NCBI RefSeq assembly: GCF_001426865.1
Contig: NZ_LMFO01000034.1
Location: forward strand, 127,338 to 191,337
DNA: 64,000 nt
Direction of reading: 5' to 3'
DNA from: Paenibacillus sp. Root52
GTDB taxonomy: Bacteria > Bacillota > Bacilli > Paenibacillales > Paenibacillaceae
In this document: one piece after another, positions 27,147-35,241 of the stretch
Position numbering within the stretch: the stretch's first letter is position 1
Layout of the letters: the number at the start of each line of letters is the position of its first letter
Translations under genes and position numbers: made by a program
Notes under the pieces: generated by a model
Told to the model about the DNA's origin: nothing
Seen by the model: only the letters and a program-made list of their open reading frames with translations
Databases searched by the model: none

Positions 27147-27359
27147 TTAGCTTGAGCTATACTTTCTGCTCTTATAGTAACCAGAGCCATGACGGCTATC
27201 CCGGTACTTCATATCTGATGAGGAGTGGCGTCTATAGGAACGTTTCCCTGATGAACTGCTGTAACGTTTATAGGAGTGTCGTTTGTCAGAAGAGCTGTAG
27301 CGCCTTCGGTGTGATGAAGATTTGGAGTCGAGAAGTTTGCCAAGAATTTTTTTGAGCAT
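27147..27359 (-). CDS. Small Ser/Arg/Tyr-rich basic protein
   Basis: Protein of 70 residues. A short amphipathic start (MLKKILGKLLDSK) is followed by about 55 residues built almost only of Ser, Arg, Lys, Tyr and His, in loose repeats such as RRYSSSDKR, KRYSSSSGKR and RRHSSSD. It is predicted to be disordered and strongly basic. ATG 27359 is preceded by AAAGGA at a suitable distance, which supports translation. Repeats of this kind bind nucleic acids or acidic surfaces or are phosphorylated; a Ser/Thr kinase gene lies 240 bases away on the other strand. No function can be assigned. Confidence 0.6.
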   Translation of the reverse strand: MLKKILGKLLDSKSSSHRRRYSSSDKRHSYKRYSSSSGKRSYRRHSSSDMKYRDSRHGSGYYKSRKYSSS

Positions 27360-27519
27360 GAGCTTTCATCCTTTCGTCTTCGATCTTTTTTAGCATATAC
27401 GCACAGCCGAGGAAGAGGGTTTCGGGTTTCTTCAGAAAAATGTATTCATAAAGATTGAGCCAGGCGTATAATAGATTGTTGGTGTTTACGAGGTTATGTA
27501 CAAGGTTACGTATAGAGGG

Positions 27520-27688
27520 TGTTCAAAAAGTTCGCTTTTGATTACGAAACATGCCTAACGGCATGATCAACATCGAATATGGAATTCAGCCGAAATGTCC
27601 GTTGCTCACGTAGCTCTATCTACGCTCCGCTACTCCATTTCTAGCTTCATCCCATCTTCTTGATACTGAAAATCGCCCTTTTTGAACA
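27520..27688. repeat. MITE-like element, repeat family 2 (full copy)
   Basis: A 169-base non-coding element bounded by the inverted repeats TGTTCAAAAAG (27520-27530) and CTTTTTGAACA (27678-27688), with the match continuing imperfectly inward for another seven bases. Fragments of the same family lie at 19409 and 30388. It lies just upstream of the IS605-type element but is not part of it. Confidence 0.75.
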
Positions 27689-27872
27689 TGTACTTATACT
27701 GAATTTTTTATTTTGAGTGATTCGCGTTACAGAATTCTGAATGAGAAAGCCCGCTTCTTTACATTTGGGATGAAAATGAGGTCGGAGAAGTGCATCAATT
27801 ATCCGAAATGTCTGTGTTCCAATTTTTCAATAGCGTGTTTCAATTCAATAGGTGAACTGATATAATATAGAC

Positions 27873-28271
27873 ATGAACGAATATAGAAGAACACACACAA
27901 CCGTATCTTTATTGAACTATCATTTTGTGTTTTGCCCACGATACAGGAGAAAGATATTTCTCAAATCAGAGGTAGAACAGCGCTTCAAGGAATTGGTGCA
28001 TAACGTATGTGCAGAGCTTGAAATTGAGATTGTTGCCATGGAGTGCGACAAAGACCATACACATATGGTTCTCCATGCACTTCCCACACTAAGCCCTGCG
28101 GATATTATGGCAAAAATAAAAGGAGTCACATCAAAAAAACTACGAGAAGAGTTTCCACACCTTCTTCATTTGCCCAGTTTGTGGACACGCTCCTATTTTG
28201 TTTCTACCGCAGGAAATGTATCAAGTGAAACCATCAAGCGTTTTGTTGAACAACAAAAGACAAGGGGGTGA
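27873..28271 (+). CDS. tnpA: IS200/IS605 transposase TnpA (catalytic Tyr replaced)
   Basis: Single-strand Y1 transposase of 132 residues. The HUH motif is intact (DKDHTHMVLH, about residues 62-71) and the N-terminal HFVFCPRYRRKIF is typical. The nucleophilic Tyr of the last helix is absent: the segment reads ETIKRFVEQQ, with Phe124 encoded by TTT at 28242-28244, where active members have a KxYIExQ-type motif. Tyr and Phe codons differ by one base (TAT/TTT). Without this hydroxyl the enzyme should be unable to cleave DNA. Otherwise the length is normal and no frameshift is present. Confidence 0.88.
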   Translation: MNEYRRTHTTVSLLNYHFVFCPRYRRKIFLKSEVEQRFKELVHNVCAELEIEIVAMECDKDHTHMVLHALPTLSPADIMAKIKGVTSKKLREEFPHLLHLPSLWTRSYFVSTAGNVSSETIKRFVEQQKTRG

Positions 28272-28276
28272 AACCT

Positions 28277-29356
28277 ATGTCTCAGACCCTAACGGTTAAG
28301 GTAAAGCTTCTGCCGACGAAAGAACAGATCCAACTATTGCAACAAAGTAGTCATGAATATATCCGAGTTGTGAATACACTCGTTGCCGAGATGGTCGAAG
28401 AAAAGAAAATCTTGAAGAAGACAACAAAAGACGTTCCTGCTAATCTACCAAGTGCAGTGAAAAATCAGGCGATTAAAGATGCGAAAAGTGTGTTTTCTAC
28501 CAAAGTTAAGAAAAGTAAATACACCATCATACCCACCCTAAAAAAACCGATTTGTGTATGGAATAACCAAAATTATTCGTTTGACTTCACGCACATTTCC
28601 ATTCCATTGATGGTAGAGGGAAAATCCAATCGTGTAAAAATTCGTACATTGATCATCGACAAAGACCATCGAAACGTTGAACTTTTGAAGCACAAACGGG
28701 GTACGCTCCGTGTCACGAAAAGCTCAGGTAAGTGGGTAGCCCAAATTGCAGTCACCATGCCAATAACTGAAAAAACAGGTATGCGGGTTTTGGGCGTTGA
28801 TTTAGGGCTAAAAGTCCCTGCCGTAGCCGTTACAGATGATGATCAAGCTCGCTTCTTTGGGAATGGACGAGAAAACAAATACAAGAAGCGGAAGTTTCGT
28901 AGTGTTCGTAAAAAGCTAGGAAAACAAAAGAAAGTGAACGCTATTCGCAAGTTAGATCATAAAGAACAACGATGGATGAAAGACAAAGACCACAAAGTTA
29001 GTCGTGAAATCGTGAATTTCGCCATCGAGAATAAGATTTCTGTCATTCGTTTAGAGCAACTAACGAATATTAGGCAGACGACAAGAACAAGTCGTAAAAA
29101 CGAAAAGAATCTACATACATGGTCATTCTACCGTTTGGCACAGTTCATTGAATACAAAGCAAATATGACAGGGATCAAAGTAGAATATGTGAACCCTGCA
29201 TATACAAGTCAAACCTGCCCAGACTGTTCAAAAAAGAACAAGGCGCAAGACAGAAGATATACGTGCCCATGTGGATTCAAGAAACATCGAGATATCGTTG
29301 GGGCGATGAATATTCGCTACGCAACTGTGATTGGCGGTAACAGTCAATCAGCCTAA
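28277..29356 (+). CDS. tnpB: RNA-guided nuclease TnpB of the IS605 element
   Basis: TnpB/OrfB protein of about 359 residues, the ancestor-type relative of Cas12. The RuvC acids are present: Asp in GVDLGLKVPAVAV (about 172), Glu in ISVIRLEQLTNIR (about 256) and Asp in KKHRDIVGAMNI (about 343). The zinc ribbon is CPDC...CPCG. An N-terminal HTH-like region precedes the RuvC core. It starts at ATG 28277 behind AAGGGGG, overlapping the tnpA stop region; GTG 28268 is the alternative. Members of the family cut DNA with a guide RNA made from the element's right end. This copy looks complete. Confidence 0.9.
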   Translation: MSQTLTVKVKLLPTKEQIQLLQQSSHEYIRVVNTLVAEMVEEKKILKKTTKDVPANLPSAVKNQAIKDAKSVFSTKVKKSKYTIIPTLKKPICVWNNQNYSFDFTHISIPLMVEGKSNRVKIRTLIIDKDHRNVELLKHKRGTLRVTKSSGKWVAQIAVTMPITEKTGMRVLGVDLGLKVPAVAVTDDDQARFFGNGRENKYKKRKFRSVRKKLGKQKKVNAIRKLDHKEQRWMKDKDHKVSREIVNFAIENKISVIRLEQLTNIRQTTRTSRKNEKNLHTWSFYRLAQFIEYKANMTGIKVEYVNPAYTSQTCPDCSKKNKAQDRRYTCPCGFKKHRDIVGAMNIRYATVIGGNSQSA

Positions 29357-29502
29357 GATGCTATATGCACTGTCTTAGGAGGGGTACTGGCATACCCTAT
29401 TCTTAACATCTGTCCAAAGCAGAAATGAATTGAGGACGTTAAGATAGCTAAGAATCCCAGTCACTTTAGTGACCTTGCCCCTTTAGGGGTGGGAGTGTCA
29501 AA
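29352..29502 (+). ncRNA. Putative TnpB guide RNA (omega RNA) and IS right end
   Basis: About 150 non-coding bases run from the tnpB stop to the right end. CCTAAGA and TCTTAGG form a hairpin overlapping the stop codon, GGGTAC and a partner form another, and the double hairpin at 29457-29494 ends the element. In studied TnpB systems the RNA scaffold maps to exactly this position and the guide is the DNA just past the end, here beginning AAATAGAGGACAAGG. RNA boundaries are inferred from position and folding only. Confidence 0.55.
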
Positions 29503-29545
29503 ATAGAGGACAAGGTAAGATCTTAACGGACAAGGAGAAGTCGTC

Positions 29546-30292
29546 ATGATTATATTGAAAACAAAAGAGCAGATTGAACAGATGAAAAAAGCTGGTGAGA
29601 TTCTTGCCGCATGCCATAGAGAAATAGCGAAAATGATTCGTCCAGGGATCACAACCAAAGAGATTGACCAATTTGCAGAAGCTTTTATGAAGAAAAATGG
29701 CGCAACGCCGGAGCAAAAAGGGTATAACGGATACCAATTTGCGACATGTGCTTCAGTAAACGACGTAATCTGCCATGGTTTTCCCGGGAAATATGTGTTG
29801 CAGGACGGCGATATCGTAACGATTGATATGGTCGTGAATCTGAACGGATGGCTTGCTGATTCTGCATGGTCTTATGCGGTAGGGCAAGTTACACCAGAAG
29901 CACAACATCTACTAGATGTGACCAAGAACTCGCTATATAAAGGCATTGAACTCGCTGTAGTCGGCAACCGGATCGGTGATATATCACATGCGATCCAAAC
30001 GTATGCTGAAGGCGAAGGGTTGTCGGTTGTTCGTGAGTTTATCGGGCATGGCATTGGCGAGAAAATGCATGAAGAGCCGCAGGTGCCTCACTATGGCCCG
30101 CCTCATCGTGGACCACGACTCAAAGAAGGCATGGTTATTACCATTGAGCCTATGTTGAACATCGGTACGTTCCGTAGTAAGCTTGATTCAGATGGTTGGA
30201 CGGCGCGTACAATGGATGGAAGCTTGTCTGCTCAATATGAGCACACCATTGCCATTACAGCAGATGGTCCGGTGATTCTGACGGCTCAATAA
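29546..30292 (+). CDS. map: Methionine aminopeptidase, type I
   Basis: Removes the initiator Met from new proteins; 248 residues, the normal length. Metal ligands are visible: Asp in VTIDMVVNLNG, Asp in ADSAWSY, His in GHGIGEKMHEEPQVP, Glu in ITIEPML and Glu in AQYEHT. The sequence is closer to the second, YflG-like paralogue of Bacillus than to the ribosomal-cluster Map, and it stands alone here rather than beside secY and adk. It starts with ATG after AAGGAGAAG. The gene begins only about 45 bases after the IS605 right end, so the element may have replaced or altered its promoter. Confidence 0.93.
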   Translation: MIILKTKEQIEQMKKAGEILAACHREIAKMIRPGITTKEIDQFAEAFMKKNGATPEQKGYNGYQFATCASVNDVICHGFPGKYVLQDGDIVTIDMVVNLNGWLADSAWSYAVGQVTPEAQHLLDVTKNSLYKGIELAVVGNRIGDISHAIQTYAEGEGLSVVREFIGHGIGEKMHEEPQVPHYGPPHRGPRLKEGMVITIEPMLNIGTFRSKLDSDGWTARTMDGSLSAQYEHTIAITADGPVILTAQ

Positions 30293-30336
30293 GGAAGTAT
30301 GGCTGAGACTCAATCACTATAATTTTAGTAATTTCA

Positions 30337-30367
30337 AGGCGGCCCACGTTTGTGATCCGCCTGTTTC
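30337..30367 (+). terminator. Probable terminator after map
   Basis: AGGCGG pairs with CCGCCT, with inner CAC/GTG pairing, then GTTTCGGTTT. Confidence 0.55.
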
Positions 30368-30387
30368 GGTTTAAAATATAAGAGTGT

Positions 30388-30413
30388 GTTCAAAAAGTCC
30401 TGTTTTCAGTACT
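30388..30413 (-). repeat. Fragment of MITE-like repeat family 2
   Basis: TGTTCAAAAAG followed by a segment ending TTTTCAGTA matches the right end of the 27520-27688 element in reverse complement. About 26 bases remain. Confidence 0.55.
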
Positions 30414-30528
30414 GCGGACGATTTGAACTAATTTCTATGAAGAGGCAATAACATATCGTGCCGGTGGTAGAGTATGAGCGTAAGCGAGAGTTTAATTCTG
30501 ATCCACTGGTTACAAGGAGGTCATTAAG

Positions 30529-31542
30529 ATGTCTGAAAATGAACAGATCGTACTTGCATCTCGTCCGGAAGGTGCACCATCCCGTGACAATTTCCAATTT
30601 ATAAATACACCACTTCCTGAACCGGAAGCAGGACAGGTTCTGGTTCGTACATTATATTTGTCGGTTGACCCGTATATGCGAGGTCGGATGAAGGATACAA
30701 AGTCCTATTCACCACCTTATGCGCTGAACGAAGTGATTAAAGGCGGAGCAATTGGTCAAGTGGTGGAGTCCTCGGAGCCTAATCTGCGCAAGGGTGACCT
30801 TGTGACGGGTATGTGGGGCTGGCAACGTTATGCGGCAGTTAATACGGGAGATCTTTCACTGATCGATACCGAGGAAGCTCCATTGACTGCATATTTGGGT
30901 GCGGTTGGTCTAACGGGGCTAACGGCATATTTCGGGATGGAGGATATCGGTAAACCTAAGGAAGGCGAGACTGTCGTTGTATCCGGCGCAGCAGGTGCTG
31001 TAGGGATGATCGCAGGGCAGATTGCCAAGATCGTAGGCGCTCGTGTCATAGGTATTGCTGGTTCTGATGAGAAATGTGCATACCTCAAAGACAAATTAGG
31101 ATTCGACGTGGTATTGAATTATAAACAAGAGAGCGATATGTCTGCTGCCATTGAACGGGTATGCCCGGATGGTGTAGATGTATATTTTGATAATGTCGGC
31201 GGCGAAATTTCCGATGCGGTGTTACGCCACATTAATCGAAATGCGCGTATTCCATTGTGTGGACAGATCTCTTCCTATAACTTGGAAAAGCCAGATATCG
31301 GTATGCGTCCGCAGACTCTGCTGTTAACCAATACAGCACTGATGAAGGGATTCCTCTTGGGTGACTACGCCAAGTCCTTTAAGGAAGGTCGTGCGAAGTT
31401 AGCCAAATGGATCAAAGCAGGTCATATTCAATATGAGGAAAATATTGTGGAAGGTTTCGAACAGACACCTGAAGCATTTATGGGTCTCTTCTCAGGGGAT
31501 AATCTGGGTAAACAACTGGTGAAGGTTGCCGATCCGGAGTAA
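30529..31542 (+). CDS. NADP-dependent medium-chain oxidoreductase
   Basis: MDR-family reductase of 337 residues, related to leukotriene B4 12-hydroxydehydrogenase and E. coli CurA/YncB. These reduce the double bond of alpha,beta-unsaturated ketones with NADPH. Visible motifs are LSVDPYMRGRM (about 41-51), the nucleotide-binding VSGAAGAVGMIAGQIAKIVG (about 149-168) and YFDNVGG (about 222). There are no zinc-binding cysteines, as expected for this group. ATG follows AAGGAGG. The gene is monocistronic, and a role in detoxifying reactive carbonyls is likely but not shown by context. Confidence 0.88.
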   Translation: MSENEQIVLASRPEGAPSRDNFQFINTPLPEPEAGQVLVRTLYLSVDPYMRGRMKDTKSYSPPYALNEVIKGGAIGQVVESSEPNLRKGDLVTGMWGWQRYAAVNTGDLSLIDTEEAPLTAYLGAVGLTGLTAYFGMEDIGKPKEGETVVVSGAAGAVGMIAGQIAKIVGARVIGIAGSDEKCAYLKDKLGFDVVLNYKQESDMSAAIERVCPDGVDVYFDNVGGEISDAVLRHINRNARIPLCGQISSYNLEKPDIGMRPQTLLLTNTALMKGFLLGDYAKSFKEGRAKLAKWIKAGHIQYEENIVEGFEQTPEAFMGLFSGDNLGKQLVKVADPE

Positions 31543-31635
31543 ATGTAGATGAAATGATGAAATGAAGTGTACTTCCATATTGGTTCTGTGACTGAATTCC
31601 GATGGAATGCAGCCCTATAGAACGCCTATCCCAAA

Positions 31636-31678
31636 AAGACACGTTCTTCCGCATAGCTATGCAGAGAACGTGTCTTTG
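31636..31678. terminator. Bidirectional terminator
   Basis: AAAGACACGTTCT pairs with AGAACGTGTCTTT around a loop that itself contains GCATAGCTATGC. It lies between convergent genes. Confidence 0.88.
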
Positions 31679-31717
31679 GTGTGTTTATATGTGTGAATAG
31701 AATGGAGCAGAGAGGGT

Positions 31718-32206
31718 TTAGGCTTCCTCTGCACTAAGCACTTCTTTATAGTGCTTGTACATGTACACACGCCAGCGCACGATCATACCGAAGGCGAGCA
31801 GGAAGAATAGTCCACCTGTCTGTGGAATGGATATATAACGCTGGATGACTTCATGCAATATGAGCCGCACAGCGAGCAGTCCAAGCAGGATAAAAGCGAA
31901 GCTGCGCGAACGCGTTGCGAATATTTCACCGTTAATCCGCTCGAAGCGAGTACTGCGAATAAGCGGATACGAGAAAATAAACCAACCAACAAGCAGTGCA
32001 ATGGCTGCCCACAGCAGTGGGACATGCGTTTCAGGAACGACGAACATGAGAAAACCTGTGCTCATACCAAGCGGGGGGATCAGGATTTTACGAATCGTGA
32101 CTGGGCGATGGCTGGCTTTCATGCGAATGAAAATGGCAAGCAACGCCATGATGAGCATCCCTAGAGTTGCACCGATCTGAAGGTAAAATGGACTAATTTG
32201 AGCCAC
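31718..32206 (-). CDS. ccdC: CcdC-like membrane protein
   Basis: Integral membrane protein of about 162 residues with five hydrophobic segments, matching CcdC (DUF1453) of Bacillus; the C-terminal SIPQTGGLFFLLAFGMIVRWR is the most conserved part. CcdC is encoded in the cytochrome c maturation locus of B. subtilis, although it is dispensable for that process and its role is unclear. Here it stands alone. The GTG start at 32206 (VAQISPFYLQ) is chosen because AGAGGGA lies upstream; the frame is open to 32257 without a ribosome binding site. Confidence 0.8.
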   Translation of the reverse strand: MAQISPFYLQIGATLGMLIMALLAIFIRMKASHRPVTIRKILIPPLGMSTGFLMFVVPETHVPLLWAAIALLVGWFIFSYPLIRSTRFERINGEIFATRSRSFAFILLGLLAVRLILHEVIQRYISIPQTGGLFFLLAFGMIVRWRVYMYKHYKEVLSAEEA

Positions 32207-32468
32207 GAAGATATCCCTCTTTCTGGAATAATATATTGCTGAAGCCATTCGGATCATTATGTGAAATCTCAGAATTTTCTTTCCCTATTATATCACAAAC
32301 GTAGTTTGCCGATAGAATGCTTAGTAAGCATTTTGACCGTATCTAAGGACGGCTAATAATCAGCAGATCATAAGTATATCGCACCGGTTGTAAGACGAAC
32401 ATTGTGCTTTGGAAATGGTTACTAGTGTAACCAATGGTGGGCGGTTTATTCGATTGAGGGGATAAGTC

Positions 32469-33623
32469 ATGAGTGAGTATATGAGAGACAAAATGCAGTG
32501 GTTCGGAAGATCCATGTCCGGGTGGACGGAAACGGGAAGTAACTATTTGGTTCAGGCGACCGGATTAATCTGTGGAGGCGTATTCGTGATACTTCTCGTC
32601 ATTTATCTCATCTTGTTGTGGAGAAATCAGATGAAGAAACGAACGCTAAAACTCCAAAAAAGAGCATTCCGCGACCTAATCGCTGATGATTCTGCACTTC
32701 GTCATTATTTTGCAGGAGGTGAGATTACACCTAAGCTGCTGGATATGAGGAAAGTTCAGCAAGAAGCGTTACAGGAAGTGTTACTGCAACAATTAGAGGA
32801 AAGTACGGATGATCTCCAAAAGGAAAAGGTTCGCCACCTCGCAGGCCAGGCATTTGGTGCGTTGTACCGGACCAAGCTTAGTTCGATGAAATGGAGTCAA
32901 CGTATTAATACATTGCTCTACATAGAGCAGTTTCAGATGACGGAACTCCTGCCTAGGCTGGAAGAGATGATGCGTTCTTCGTTATGCACGAATCAGGAGC
33001 GATTTATTATTCTGAGAATGTACGCTAGGACAGGCTATGTACGCTTAGTGAAAGAGTTGCTCAGGCAAAACACAGCGATGTCGGATTCGCAATATTTGCA
33101 GATTATGCTATTAGTTACGGATAAGATCTGGGAGAAAGTCATTGATCACTATGAGCAGCTTCCTATGCAGGCAAAGTATAACGTCGTGGATGCGATGCGC
33201 ATTCGGAATGTGCAAACGACGAGAGAGCTGGCATTACTAGAACGACTGCTATTCGAAGACCACGTAGAGCAGCGCATCTTTTCGCTTCGTGCTCTAGCCC
33301 AGATCGGTAGGATGAGTGATGGGACCAAGGAAAAGCTACTGCTGGCTTGGCATGAAGAGAGAGGTATTCGATCACGTCTAGAACGACTCATGTACGCTAG
33401 GTTGTTGGGACGTGTTCACACAGAGGGATTTATTGAGCATCTGAATGGGCTTATGGGTGATCCCGCTTACGAAATAAGGCAGGAAGCTGCTAACTCTCTC
33501 GCTCAATATGATCAAGGAATCGAGAAATTACGCTGCGTAGCACGGGTACATCCGGACAAATACGCGAGGCAGATAGCGGAAGAAACGCTGGAAAGGAAGC
33601 AGTATGAACGAAAGATGGCTTGA
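32469..33623 (+). CDS. Membrane-anchored HEAT-repeat protein
   Basis: Protein of 384 residues with one membrane segment (about residues 34-58, VQATGLICGGVFVILLVIYLIL) and a large cytoplasmic helical domain. Helical pairs run from about residue 100 to the end. The clearest HEAT units are LLFEDHVEQRIFSLRALAQIG and the later MGDPAYEIRQEAANSLAQY. HEAT solenoids bind other proteins. The gene overlaps the following GT2-like gene by 20 bases, so the products are probably made together and may form a complex. It starts at ATG 32469 behind GAGGGGA. Confidence 0.78.
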   Translation: MSEYMRDKMQWFGRSMSGWTETGSNYLVQATGLICGGVFVILLVIYLILLWRNQMKKRTLKLQKRAFRDLIADDSALRHYFAGGEITPKLLDMRKVQQEALQEVLLQQLEESTDDLQKEKVRHLAGQAFGALYRTKLSSMKWSQRINTLLYIEQFQMTELLPRLEEMMRSSLCTNQERFIILRMYARTGYVRLVKELLRQNTAMSDSQYLQIMLLVTDKIWEKVIDHYEQLPMQAKYNVVDAMRIRNVQTTRELALLERLLFEDHVEQRIFSLRALAQIGRMSDGTKEKLLLAWHEERGIRSRLERLMYARLLGRVHTEGFIEHLNGLMGDPAYEIRQEAANSLAQYDQGIEKLRCVARVHPDKYARQIAEETLERKQYERKMA

Positions 33624-35076
33624 GCTGCTGCAGAGTTTAATTCTGTTATGTTATAAAGGCATATGGATCTACCTCGTTGTTGTGATCATCGCATGTATTT
33701 GGTTATTTCTAGCGGCGGTTCGTACGATGGTGCGAAAAAAGGATCTAGATCTGCTTCACTATGATGAAGTGCTTAATGAAGCACTCGCTCCTCCGGTATC
33801 TGTACTTCTTCCCGTACATAATCGAGAGAAGACTATTATTGCGGACGTATCCCATCTCCTTGATATCCACTATGGATGCTATGAAGTGATTGTTATTAAT
33901 GATGGATCAACAGACGGTACGATGGAACGCTTAATGGAAGTGTATGAGCTGTCTACCGTGAAGAGCAAGATCCATTACTCCAGTATTGGGCAGGCGGTTG
34001 GAGAGATTAGAGGTGCATATCGATCACTGCGATATGACAATCTTGTCGTGGTCGACAAGCAATATGGAGGACACTCCGATGCGTTGAATGCGGGGATACG
34101 TGTGTCTCAGTATCCGTATTTTGCATCCATTGGCCCTACGACCATGCTAGACAAATATGCATTTGTAAAAATGATGAAGCCCGTTATGGCTGCGTTGCCG
34201 GGTGAAGAGATCATCGCTTGTGGCGGGCGGTTAGAGCTTGCGAACTCGCAGAGGATGTCCTGCTCCAGATTTCATATTCAAGGAGAGAAGCCGGCTGCAG
34301 CTCTTCCAAGAAGTCCACTGCTTATGATGCAGAGGATAGAGTATATCCGTGCATTTCTCATCAGTGGAATGGGCTTGGTTAGATACAATATCAATACGTT
34401 ATTGTTTACGTCAGAAGCTTTTGGTTTGTTCAAAAGAAGTTATGTTATGGAAATCGGAGGATTTAATCCTGATCCAAGAATGGCTCATCTAGAGCTGATC
34501 ATGCGTCTTCATAAGCACATGAAACAGATCAAGGGCAGGGGACGAATCGTATATATTGACGACCCTGTATGCAGTATGAAAGCACCCGAGTCATGTACTG
34601 GGCTGCACCAGCAGCGTATACGCTGGCATCGTCAGTTGACCAATACGATGTGGGAGCAACGGGAGATGGCAGGCAATCCGAAGTATGGTTGGATGGGCAT
34701 GGTGACGATCCCGTATTTTATCATGGTAGAGTTAATTGGGCCTGTCTTGGAGATCGGGACGTTGTTGCTATTATGGGTAGGTCTGCTGCTGCCATTTGTG
34801 GAGAACAGTCTACTGGTTGTGCTGGGTATGCTCTTAGTGCTCTATGGTTCACTTCTATCTGCGGCAGTCATTCTATTCGAAGTATGGCTGGCACGCAAAA
34901 GGTACACGGCACGTGAAGTCACGCGTCTGTTCTTGTATGCATTATCTGAATCGTTCTGGTTCAGACCGATGAATAATATCTTCCGTATTCATGGACTTAT
35001 CAAGGCGATTTGGAGTCTAAGAGGGCATGGCGGATCAGGAGGTTCGGCTTATTCGGAGCTTCACGCAGATAAGTAA
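33604..35076 (+). CDS. GT2-family glycosyltransferase-like protein lacking catalytic acids
   Basis: Membrane protein of 490 residues with the layout of processive GT2 enzymes (hyaluronan, chitin or PNAG synthase type): one N-terminal membrane segment (about 18-40), a GT-A domain (65-345) and three or four C-terminal segments (about 365-440). The nucleotide-binding VIVINDGSTDGT and the acceptor motif QQRIRW (about 338) are present. The metal-binding DxD site reads ASIGPTTML (about 172) and the TED site reads RMAHLELIMRL (about 293), so both acidic centres are lost. It may be a non-catalytic homologue. It overlaps the HEAT-repeat gene. Confidence 0.8.
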   Translation: MNERWLELLQSLILLCYKGIWIYLVVVIIACIWLFLAAVRTMVRKKDLDLLHYDEVLNEALAPPVSVLLPVHNREKTIIADVSHLLDIHYGCYEVIVINDGSTDGTMERLMEVYELSTVKSKIHYSSIGQAVGEIRGAYRSLRYDNLVVVDKQYGGHSDALNAGIRVSQYPYFASIGPTTMLDKYAFVKMMKPVMAALPGEEIIACGGRLELANSQRMSCSRFHIQGEKPAAALPRSPLLMMQRIEYIRAFLISGMGLVRYNINTLLFTSEAFGLFKRSYVMEIGGFNPDPRMAHLELIMRLHKHMKQIKGRGRIVYIDDPVCSMKAPESCTGLHQQRIRWHRQLTNTMWEQREMAGNPKYGWMGMVTIPYFIMVELIGPVLEIGTLLLLWVGLLLPFVENSLLVVLGMLLVLYGSLLSAAVILFEVWLARKRYTAREVTRLFLYALSESFWFRPMNNIFRIHGLIKAIWSLRGHGGSGGSAYSELHADK

Positions 35077-35179
35077 ACGGGTCATGCAGTGACACACTAT
35101 AATGGAGTTGAACTGTATGTGTATCGTGTAGGATAGGGTCATGTGCCCAGAGCCTAGGTAGGCCACGATCATATGGAAC

Positions 35180-35213
35180 AAGAGGGTTGCAGGGATTATG
35201 CTGCAGCCCTCTT
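35180..35213. terminator. Terminator
   Basis: AAGAGGGTTGCAG pairs with CTGCAGCCCTCTT. It lies between the GT2-like gene and the convergent TetR gene and can serve both. Confidence 0.75.
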
Positions 35214-35241
35214 GCGCGTTATGAGGTAATGGGCGGAGCAG

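Larger units (their letters stand above)
27800..29502 (+). mobile_element. IS200/IS605-family insertion sequence
   Basis: The element contains tnpA and tnpB in the same direction, overlapping by a few bases. The right end is recognised by two adjacent small hairpins, GTCACTTTAGTGAC and CCCCTTTAGGGG, enclosed by TCCCA and TGGGA, ending in GTGTCAA near 29501. The left end is not defined; it lies between the preceding repeat (27688) and the tnpA start. IS605 elements have subterminal hairpins and no terminal inverted repeats or target duplication. The transposase carries a mutated catalytic residue, so this copy is probably immobile on its own. Confidence 0.8.

Noticed and set aside
27800..29502. 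Possible CRISPR-Cas12-like locus because of the TnpB protein
   Set aside because: No direct-repeat array is present nearby; tnpA and the right-end hairpins identify an IS605-type element.
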